Shown one piece after another: positions 1-5,644 of a DNA stretch of 5,995 bases. A program made the translations under genes and the position numbers. The stretch's first letter is position 1. Every line of letters begins with the position of its first letter. Below the pieces are notes generated by a model, which had not been told where the DNA came from, searched no databases, and saw only the letters and a program-made list of their open reading frames with translations. Source of the DNA: Chloroflexi bacterium RBG_16_60_22. GTDB lineage: Bacteria > Chloroflexota > Dehalococcoidia > Dehalococcoidales > RBG-16-60-22. The stretch lies in the NCBI GenBank assembly GCA_001796935.1, contig MGNX01000046.1, forward strand, positions 1 to 5,995, in the 5' to 3' direction.

Positions 1-672
1 GCCACCGTGGCGGCCGCCCTCGATTACCGCCGCCGCACCGGTAAAGGACAGATGATAGACCTCGCGCAGAATGAAGCGTCGTTTCAATTCATCGCGCCCT
101 ATCTCCTGGAATACGGTGCTAACGGCCAGGAATCGACCAGGTGCGGTAACCGGCACCCGGACGCGGTACCGCATAACGCCTATCCCTGCCGGGGGGACGA
201 TTCCTGGTGCGCTATTGCCGTATTCACCGAAGGGGAGTGGCAGGGCTTCTGCGGCGTCATGGGAAACCCGGCCTGGACGAAGGACGCCAGGTTCGCCACC
301 TTTTCAGGCCGCCAGGAAAGCGAAGAGGAGCTGGACAGGTTAATCGGCCGGTGGACGGTTAACCACACTGCCCGGGAGGTAATGGAGCTGATGCAGGCCG
401 CCGGGGTGGCCGCCGGCGTGGTAAAAAAGGCGGAGGACATCCGCAACGACCCTCAACTGCGGGCGGCCGATTTCTTCTGGGTGATGGACCACCCGGAAAT
501 CGGCGAGTACCCGCACCTGGGGCAGCCCGCCACGCTGTCAAAAACGCCCGCCCGCCCGCGGATGCCGGCCCCGCGCCTGGGCGAGCATACGGAATATGTC
601 TGTAAGGAGTTCCTGGGCATGTCCGGTGCCGAATTCGACCGGCTTCTCGTGGCCGGCGCCTTCGGCCTGTAA
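1..672 (+). CDS. CaiB/BaiF family III CoA-transferase, C-terminal part (5' end outside window)
   Basis: The reading frame is open from the first base and ends in TAA at 670-672, giving 223 residues of a protein whose start lies upstream. The GTG at position 7 is not a credible start, because the conserved segment RRRTGKGQMIDLAQNEA (residues 10-26) normally sits about 195 residues into a family III CoA-transferase of about 400 residues. By comparison with the complete homologue at 4256-5629, roughly 185 N-terminal residues are missing, including the catalytic Asp loop. What remains is the end of the large Rossmann-like domain and the small domain (GNRH near residue 49, then NPAWTKDARFA), and the closing APRLGEHTEYV segment. 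Members move CoA between carboxylic acids through a mixed-anhydride/enzyme-thioester mechanism in the cytoplasm. The gene converges on the MmgE/PrpD gene with a 21-bp gap. It is closely related to the 4256-5629 gene. Substrate is unknown. Family assignment is firm, function is not. Confidence 0.9.
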   Translation, partial: ATVAAALDYRRRTGKGQMIDLAQNEASFQFIAPYLLEYGANGQESTRCGNRHPDAVPHNAYPCRGDDSWCAIAVFTEGEWQGFCGVMGNPAWTKDARFATFSGRQESEEELDRLIGRWTVNHTAREVMELMQAAGVAAGVVKKAEDIRNDPQLRAADFFWVMDHPEIGEYPHLGQPATLSKTPARPRMPAPRLGEHTEYVCKEFLGMSGAEFDRLLVAGAFGL

Positions 673-693
673 CGGGCGAAAAGCACGGTGAGG

Positions 694-2100
694 TTAGCCC
701 GGCGTCCTGCCGCTCCCCGACGGCTGGCATAATAAGCCCGTCAGGTCCGATATATCATCGAGCGTATCCAGCGCCGCAATCGTGTCTAAGATTTGCCGGG
801 CGTCCCGCGGAGAGAATACAAGCTGCGCGCAGTCCAGGAACTTCGTTTGCAGTTCCTCCACCGTTAAGGGGTTTTCGGGGTCGCCCCTGGCCGCCTCGAC
901 CAGCCGGGAGACATCGGCCCCGTTCTTGAGCTTCAGCACCACTTCGACTCTCCCCCGCATCGAATCGGCCGGCCCCGAGCCCATCTCCGGCGGATGGACG
1001 TATTTTACCCTTCCAAACATCTCCCGGATTTCGGGGTCCCGGACCCGCTGGTCGGTGAACTGCGCCAGCCCGACCTCTTTATCGGCCAGGGCTACCGCCA
1101 TGCAGTACTGGAGGCTGAATTTGCCTTCCAGGGCCGTTCGGGGCATCGAGTGGATTAGTACCCGGGGGGTGTGGGAGCTCGTCCGGCATTCCACTTCGGC
1201 CACGTCGCCGGCGTTGATGTTGTTCGCTTTGACCAGGTGGAGGATGGCGTCGATACAACCCGCCGTGGCGCGGCAGGACGGGTACAGCTTGATTATCGGC
1301 GGGTTCGCTACTATCTCAAAGGGAGCGCCCAGGTTCCCGGTTACCTCGCCGGGGTCGGCGGCCGCGGTCCCGCCGAAAACCTTCACGTAGCCAAAGGGGC
1401 TTTCCAGTATATGACGGTCGGCGGTAAATCCCTGGCGGGCCAGTGAAGCCGCGAACACCCCGTTACGGGCGGCGTTCCCCGCGTGCAGCGGCTTGGTCAT
1501 GGTGCCGAAGTTCTGCCGCAGTCCGCCGGCCAGGGAGGCGGCAATACCGAGCGCCATGCTCGTCTGCGGAACATCCAGTCGCAATATCCTGGCGGCGGCG
1601 GCGGCCGCCGCCAGCGTGCCGACGGTAGCCGTGCCATGCCAGCCCACGTCATAATGTGCCGGGCCCAGTCCCGTACCCATCCGGCTGCCGACATCGTAGC
1701 CCAGGATATACGCCAGCAGGGCCTCTTTTCCGGATATCCCCTCGCTCTCCCCGAGCGCCAGGACAGCCGGCAGGATTACGGTGGTCGGATGGCCCAGGAA
1801 GGTCTCGGCGCAGTCATCGTAGTCGAGGGCGTGCATCATGGTGCCATTGGCCAGGGCCGCTTCAGCGGCCCTCGTTTTAAAGCCTCTGGCGATAACCGTG
1901 GCTTCGGGGGTACGTTCTCCCTCGCCGATGTAATCGGTAATTATCCGGCCGACGGGGCTATCGGCTCCGGCAAGGCACGCCCCGATGCCGTCGATAATGC
2001 TCGTCCTGGCGATGTTAATGGCACTTGCGGGCAGGTCCCCATACACCGTATTTACGATGAAATCGGCGAGAATGCGCGTCGGGCTCGCGGAGCTTTTCAT
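694..2100 (-). CDS. MmgE/PrpD family protein (2-methylcitrate dehydratase / cis-aconitate decarboxylase-like)
   Basis: A 468-residue protein, near the usual family length of 450-500. Family landmarks appear in order: NGTMMHALDYDD (85-96), H104-P105, GWHGTATVG (153-161), TKPLHAGNAARNG (202-214), KLYPSCRATAGC (271-282) and EGKFSLQYCMAVAL (325-338). D93, H104, H155, K203 and K271 fall where conserved active-site residues of IRG1-type cis-aconitate decarboxylase lie (recalled alignment, not computed). The family includes 2-methylcitrate dehydratase (propionate catabolism), cis-aconitate decarboxylase and iminodisuccinate epimerase, so the reaction cannot be named. The frame stays open upstream to 2220, but that would overlap the SDR gene and add 40 residues with no family character. 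The ATG at 2100-2098 has a GGGAG ribosome site 10 nt upstream and starts a typical N-terminus (SPTRILADFIV). A seven-Ala run lies at 164-170. It is the second gene of an operon with the SDR (37-bp gap). No 2-methylcitrate synthase or PrpB is present to support a methylcitrate cycle. Confidence 0.92.
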   Translation of the reverse strand: MKSSASPTRILADFIVNTVYGDLPASAINIARTSIIDGIGACLAGADSPVGRIITDYIGEGERTPEATVIARGFKTRAAEAALANGTMMHALDYDDCAETFLGHPTTVILPAVLALGESEGISGKEALLAYILGYDVGSRMGTGLGPAHYDVGWHGTATVGTLAAAAAAARILRLDVPQTSMALGIAASLAGGLRQNFGTMTKPLHAGNAARNGVFAASLARQGFTADRHILESPFGYVKVFGGTAAADPGEVTGNLGAPFEIVANPPIIKLYPSCRATAGCIDAILHLVKANNINAGDVAEVECRTSSHTPRVLIHSMPRTALEGKFSLQYCMAVALADKEVGLAQFTDQRVRDPEIREMFGRVKYVHPPEMGSGPADSMRGRVEVVLKLKNGADVSRLVEAARGDPENPLTVEELQTKFLDCAQLVFSPRDARQILDTIAALDTLDDISDLTGLLCQPSGSGRTPG

Positions 2101-2110
2101 GTGTATTTCA

Positions 2111-2115
2111 CTCCC
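2111..2115 (-). promoter_or_regulatory. Ribosome binding site deciding the MmgE/PrpD start
   Basis: GGGAG on the minus strand lies 10 nt before the ATG at 2100-2098. It sits in the 37-bp gap after the SDR stop codon. It supports the 468-residue start over the longer open frame reaching 2220, which would overlap the SDR gene. Confidence 0.7.
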
Positions 2116-2137
2116 GTGGCTCGTCCGGTGACGATTC

Positions 2138-2896
2138 TCAGATTCCCCGCCCCCCGTCGACATCCAGGGCAGACCCGGTAACCAGCGAAGACTCATCCGA
2201 GGCGAGGAATAAGGCCGCATACCCGATGTCTTCCGGCGTGGTCAGGCGTCCCATCGGAATAGTCGCCAGCGTTTTCTTCTTGAACTCCTCCACGTCCGCG
2301 CCCGCCGGGAAGAACTTCGGCAGCATGGGCGTGTCCGCCGCCACCGGGTTAATGACGTTAACCCTGATGTGCGGGGCGAACTCCAGGGCCAGCGCCTTGG
2401 TGAGGAGAATAACCGCCGCTTTTGAACTGGCATAGGCCAGGTTGCCCGGCCGCGGCCGGACGCCGGAGATGGAAGCCAGGTTGATGATGCTGCCGCCCCC
2501 GGACCCTTTCATGACGGGGCTGGCGTACTTCGCCGTCAGGAAAACGCTCTTGACGTTGACCGCGAAAACGCGGTCCCAGTCCGCTTCGTCCACCTCGGTA
2601 ATAGGCATCGTACGCTGCGGTATCCCCGCGTTGTTAAACAGTATATCGATTTTCCCGAAGGCGTCTTTGGTCACTTTGACCAGGTTTTTAACCTCGGCAG
2701 CCTTGGAGACATCCGTATGGACAAAGATTGCTTCGCCTCCGGCGGACTTAATCGCCTTCACGGTATCCTTTCCGCCGGCGTCGTTGATATCGGCCACGGC
2801 TATCTTCGCCCCCTCCCTGGCAAACAATATAGCGGAACCCCTCCCCAGTCCGGAACCTGCCCCCGTAATGATGGCCACCTTATTCGCTAGTCTCAC
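2138..2896 (-). CDS. Short-chain dehydrogenase/reductase (classical SDR, probably NAD-dependent)
   Basis: A 252-residue protein, the normal classical SDR length. It shows the nucleotide-binding TGAGSGLG (11-18), acidic D36 at the end of the second strand (VAD, favouring NAD over NADP), D62, NNAG (88-91), and the catalytic tetrad N114, S142, Y155 and K159 in the YxxxK arrangement. It also has the NP pair (183-184) and the C-terminal VTGSALDVDGG (239-249). Such enzymes interconvert alcohols and ketones, often 3-hydroxyacyl-CoA or related hydroxy acids, in the cytoplasm; the substrate here is unknown. The frame allows a GTG three codons earlier (2905), but that codon is part of the GAGGTG ribosome site. 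The GTG at 2896 lies 6 nt after that site and gives the typical start MRLANKVAIITG. The gene is first in the minus-strand operon, 37 bp ahead of the MmgE/PrpD gene, and is divergent from the CoA-transferase pair. Confidence 0.93.
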   Translation of the reverse strand: MRLANKVAIITGAGSGLGRGSAILFAREGAKIAVADINDAGGKDTVKAIKSAGGEAIFVHTDVSKAAEVKNLVKVTKDAFGKIDILFNNAGIPQRTMPITEVDEADWDRVFAVNVKSVFLTAKYASPVMKGSGGGSIINLASISGVRPRPGNLAYASSKAAVILLTKALALEFAPHIRVNVINPVAADTPMLPKFFPAGADVEEFKKKTLATIPMGRLTTPEDIGYAALFLASDESSLVTGSALDVDGGRGI

Positions 2897-2902
2897 CGTG
2901 TG

Positions 2903-2908
2903 CACCTC
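2903..2908 (-). promoter_or_regulatory. Ribosome binding site deciding the SDR start
   Basis: GAGGTG on the minus strand, 6 nt before the GTG at 2896-2894. Its last three bases are themselves an in-frame GTG (2905-2903) that could be mistaken for the start. No Shine-Dalgarno sequence lies upstream of that earlier codon, only an A-rich stretch. Confidence 0.75.
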
Positions 2909-2933
2909 TTTTTTCTAAAGAATAAACGCTGAC

Positions 2934-2942
2934 ATTATATCA
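2934..2942 (-). promoter_or_regulatory. Extended -10 promoter for the SDR-MmgE/PrpD operon
   Basis: Read on the minus strand this is TGATATAAT: a perfect TATAAT (2939-2934) preceded by the TGn extended -10 motif. No good -35 hexamer is seen 16-18 bp upstream, which is tolerable for an extended -10 promoter. The predicted transcript start near 2927 would give a leader of about 30 nt that holds the GAGGTG ribosome site. Assignment is by inspection only. Confidence 0.6.
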
Positions 2943-2966
2943 TAAACAGTTACCCGCCGTGCTTCC

Positions 2967-2996
2967 TTATCAACGGTGAAGCCCTTGTGGTAGAAT
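2967..2996 (+). promoter_or_regulatory. Candidate promoter for the CoA-transferase / MaoC operon
   Basis: TGG-TAGAAT at 2988-2996 resembles an extended -10 element (5 of 6 to TATAAT). A TTATCA at 2967-2972 gives a 4-of-6 match to the -35 box with an 18-bp spacer. The predicted start near 3003 would leave a leader of under 10 nt, cutting into the weak GGGA ribosome site at 3001-3004, so the transcript would be nearly leaderless. This makes the call doubtful. No other better plus-strand promoter was seen in the 114-bp gap. Confidence 0.3.
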
Positions 2997-3010
2997 AGCA
3001 GGGACATATC

Positions 3011-4240
3011 ATGGCAACAAGGACAGGTGACGGCAAACCCGGAAGGGCTTTTTCCGGACTGAGAGTCGTTGATTGTACCGGGGGGATTGCCGGCCCCTAT
3101 TGTACCAAGCTGCTGGCCGACTTCGGTGCCGGGGTAATCAAGGTCGAGCGGCCGGGTGAGGGTGACCCCACGCGAGGCATTGGACCCTTTGCCGCCGACG
3201 ACCCCGATAAAGAAAAGAGCGGGGCCTTTTTCTATCTCAATACCAGTAAGAAAAGCATTACCCTCAACCTCGAGAAAGAAAAAGGAGTCCGGCTATTCAA
3301 AGAGCTGGTCAAAGAAGCCGATGTCCTGGTGGAAAACTTTAGACCGGGCGCCATGGACGGACTCGGCCTTTCCACCGACGTGCTGGAAGGGCTTAACCCC
3401 GGCCTTGTCGTGACCTCGGTATCATACTTCGGGCAGACCGGTCCCTATCGGGACTACTGCGCCACCAACCTCACCGTCTCCGCCCTGGGTGGGGTAATGT
3501 CCACCATGCGGCCGGCTACCCGGCCGCTGGAGAGGCCGGTGGTGGCGGGCGGTTTTCAGGCCGAGTATGCCACGGGGGTGCTCAGCTTCATAACTACGGT
3601 GGCGGCGCTCATTAACCGGGGCGGCACCGGCCGCGGCGGGCGCATCGATGTATCGGCTATGGAGTGTATTGCCAGCACGCTGACGGGGCACCTCGCCGAA
3701 TATCCCTACCTCGGCCTCAGTAGAAGGACCAATCCCTTCGCCATTCACGGCTACCCCATCGGGTACAGCGTCCCCTGCCAAGACGGGTGGATAAGCCTGA
3801 CGCCGGGAATCGGCGGGGCGCCCAATATCCCCCTGCTCATCGAGAGGCCGGAGCTGATGGACGACCCCCTCTTCACGCAGCCACGCGCGCGCATGGCGGC
3901 GCCGGACAGGTTCGACGGCGTCATGGCTCCCTGGCTTAAAGACCATGATAAATGGGAGATAACCGGGAAAGCCCAGGAACTCCGCCTGGCTTTCACGCCG
4001 GTACTCAGCCCGGGAGAGCTCCTGGAGGACGAGCAGATAAAGGCGAGGGAGTTTTTCGCGCGGGCGGAACACCCGGTTATGGGCCGGGTGACCTTTCCCG
4101 GTGCCCCGGCGAAGCTGAGCGGGTCCCCGTGGCAGGCCGGACGCGCCCCGCGGCTGGGGGAGCACAACGGGGAAATATACGGTAGCCTGGGCTACTCCGG
4201 GGAGGATATCTCCCGGCTGAGGGCGGAAGGCATCATTTGA
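3011..4240 (+). CDS. CaiB/BaiF family III CoA-transferase with Glu in place of catalytic Asp
   Basis: A 409-residue protein, a typical family length. The N-terminus SGLRVVDCTGGIAGPYCTK (15-33) followed by LLADFGAGVIKVERP (34-48), NTSKKSITLNL (77-87) and VENFRPGAMDGLGL (107-120) are hallmark family III segments. The loop AGGFQAEYATG (179-189) aligns without gaps to SGAALGDSNSG of formyl-CoA transferase, whose Asp169 carries the acyl intermediate; here that position is E185 (codon GAG, 3563-3565). TGRGGRIDVSAME (206-218) is the usual segment after the catalytic loop. The small domain lacks the GNRH motif of the other two copies, so this is a different subfamily. An in-frame TAG at 2996-2998 makes the ATG at 3011 the earliest possible start; its ribosome site is weak (GGGA, 3001-3004). 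It is followed after 15 bp by a second CoA-transferase, suggesting co-translation and perhaps a shared complex. Whether E185 supports catalysis is unknown. Confidence 0.92.
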   Translation: MATRTGDGKPGRAFSGLRVVDCTGGIAGPYCTKLLADFGAGVIKVERPGEGDPTRGIGPFAADDPDKEKSGAFFYLNTSKKSITLNLEKEKGVRLFKELVKEADVLVENFRPGAMDGLGLSTDVLEGLNPGLVVTSVSYFGQTGPYRDYCATNLTVSALGGVMSTMRPATRPLERPVVAGGFQAEYATGVLSFITTVAALINRGGTGRGGRIDVSAMECIASTLTGHLAEYPYLGLSRRTNPFAIHGYPIGYSVPCQDGWISLTPGIGGAPNIPLLIERPELMDDPLFTQPRARMAAPDRFDGVMAPWLKDHDKWEITGKAQELRLAFTPVLSPGELLEDEQIKAREFFARAEHPVMGRVTFPGAPAKLSGSPWQAGRAPRLGEHNGEIYGSLGYSGEDISRLRAEGII

Positions 4241-4255
4241 CGGTGAGGGGGTAAC

Positions 4256-5629
4256 ATGACCGGGTTATTAGACGGCATACGGGTCCTCGACCTGACCATG
4301 GTCTATGCCGGGCCGGTCTGCACCAGGATACTGGCCGACCTGGGGGCGGAGGTCATCAAGGTGGAGTCCGTCCCGCGCGCCGACGTCTTTACCCGCGCCA
4401 ATGTCTATCCTGAGAATGAGCCCGGTGAGAAGCCCTGGGACAACGGCGGCTTCTTCCATACCCTCAACGCCGGCAAGCGCGGTATCTCTCTCAATCTCGG
4501 CACGGAAAAAGGCCGTGAACTGTTCGTGCGGATAGTCGGAATAAGCGACGTCGTCATCGAGAATTTCTCTCCCAGGGTCATGGACAACTGGGGACTGGGC
4601 TACGAGGAGTTGAAGAAGATTAAGCCGGATATCATCATGGCGTCGATAAGCGGCCTGGGAAACTACGGACCTCTCAGGGACTATTACATGTATGTTCCGG
4701 GCATGGAGGGGATGAGCGGGCTGACCGATAACACCGGCTACCCGGATGGTGAGCCGTTGCTCTCCGGCCATGCCTACGGCGACTGGGTTACGGGCGCCAC
4801 CGCGGCCGCGGCCCTGATGACCGCACTCTACTATCGAATGGTAACCGGCCAGGGGCAGTATGTGGATATCTCGGGCCGGGAGGCGGTCGCCTGTCATCTT
4901 GGGGAGATAATCATGGACTATACCCTGAACGGGCGGGACAGGACGCGCGCCGGTAACCGGCACATCTCTATGGCGCCGCACGGCTGCTACCGCTGTCAAG
5001 GCGAAGATAGCTGGGTTACCATCGCCGTGGAGAACGAAGAGCAGTGGCGGCAGTTCTGCCGGGCCATCGGCAGCCCGGCCTGGACGCAAGACGCCAGATT
5101 TGCCGATGCGCCGGGTCGACGGAAGAACCAGGATGACCTTGACCGGCGGGTCGAGGAGTGGACCGGGCAGCGCGGCCATATTGAGGTCATGCGGATACTC
5201 CAGGAGGCCGGGGTCCCCGCCGGCGCCGTACTGAACATGAAAGAAGTGAATCTCAACCCCCACCTCGTTGAACGCGGGTTCTTCCAGGTGATAGACCACG
5301 GCGAAGGGACCGGCCGCCGGCCGATTGCCCGCCTGGTCCCGGCCCGGTTCGGCGGCATGGACGGCTTGCCTCCGGGAAGGGCCCCCCGGTTTGGCCAGGA
5401 CAATGAGTATGTGTTCGGCTCGTTGCTGGGACTGTCGGCGGAGGAGATTGAGGCACTGGCGCGGGAGAATGTGGCCGGGAGCCGCCCCGCCTTCCCGCCG
5501 GGGAGACCGTGCCGTACCGACCTGGTAGCAGAGCAGGGGGCCGGCTGGTTCGACCCCGATTACCTCGGCGAGCTCAGAAAAGTGTACGGTGATGACCTGG
5601 GACGGACCGACCCGAAACAGATGAAATAA
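4256..5629 (+). CDS. CaiB/BaiF family III CoA-transferase, catalytic Asp intact, C-terminal tail
   Basis: A 457-residue protein, about 50 longer than usual. Family III segments in order: LLDGIRVLDLTMVYAGPVCT (4-23), LADLGAEVIKVES (26-38), NAGKRGISLNL (71-81), IENFSPRVMDNWGLGYEEL (101-119), the catalytic loop SGHAYGDWVTG (170-180) with D176 at the position of Asp169 of formyl-CoA transferase, TGQGQYVDISGREAV (197-211), AGNRH (232-236), SPAWTQDARFA (273-283) and APRFGQDNEYV (376-386). Family members transfer CoA from a donor such as succinyl-CoA to a carboxylic acid in the cytoplasm. The extra tail (about 408-457) is Pro/Arg-rich and then acidic/aromatic; I recognise no domain in it. The ATG has a GAGGGGG ribosome site (4245-4251) and lies 15 bp after the previous CoA-transferase. 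The MaoC-like gene starts 15 bp after its stop. It is the closer paralogue of the partial gene at 1-672. Specificity is unknown. Confidence 0.93.
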   Translation: MTGLLDGIRVLDLTMVYAGPVCTRILADLGAEVIKVESVPRADVFTRANVYPENEPGEKPWDNGGFFHTLNAGKRGISLNLGTEKGRELFVRIVGISDVVIENFSPRVMDNWGLGYEELKKIKPDIIMASISGLGNYGPLRDYYMYVPGMEGMSGLTDNTGYPDGEPLLSGHAYGDWVTGATAAAALMTALYYRMVTGQGQYVDISGREAVACHLGEIIMDYTLNGRDRTRAGNRHISMAPHGCYRCQGEDSWVTIAVENEEQWRQFCRAIGSPAWTQDARFADAPGRRKNQDDLDRRVEEWTGQRGHIEVMRILQEAGVPAGAVLNMKEVNLNPHLVERGFFQVIDHGEGTGRRPIARLVPARFGGMDGLPPGRAPRFGQDNEYVFGSLLGLSAEEIEALARENVAGSRPAFPPGRPCRTDLVAEQGAGWFDPDYLGELRKVYGDDLGRTDPKQMK

Positions 5630-5632
5630 ATA

Positions 5633-5640
5633 GAGGTGAT
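5633..5640 (+). promoter_or_regulatory. Ribosome binding site for the MaoC-like gene
   Basis: GAGGTGAT starts four bases after the preceding CoA-transferase stop. Its GAGGTG core lies 6 nt before the GTG at 5645. This favours that GTG over the in-frame ATG seven codons later (5666). Confidence 0.75.
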
Positions 5641-5644
5641 AATC

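Noticed and set aside
651..668. GGCCG...CGGCC hairpin at the end of the first CoA-transferase gene
   Set aside because: Only a 5-bp stem, inside the coding sequence, and no T tract in either direction, so not a credible intrinsic terminator.
719..742. Imperfect hairpin GACGG...CCGTC near the convergent gene ends, as a terminator
   Set aside because: Short stem with a bulge, no following T tract on either strand, and inside the MmgE/PrpD coding region.
1590..1615. GGC/GCC-rich simple repeat
   Set aside because: It encodes a seven-alanine helix stretch in the MmgE/PrpD protein and is explained by codon use in GC-rich DNA.
1483..2181. 232-codon plus-strand open frame
   Set aside because: Antisense to the MmgE/PrpD gene, low-complexity composition, no recognisable motif, no convincing ribosome site.
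2101..2220. 40-residue N-terminal extension of the MmgE/PrpD frame overlapping the SDR gene
   Set aside because: The extension has no family character, overlaps the SDR coding end, and a good ribosome site lies before the internal ATG at 2100.
3422..4165. 247-codon minus-strand open frame
   Set aside because: Antisense to the conserved CoA-transferase at 3011-4240, with Arg/Gly/Pro-rich composition and no family resemblance.
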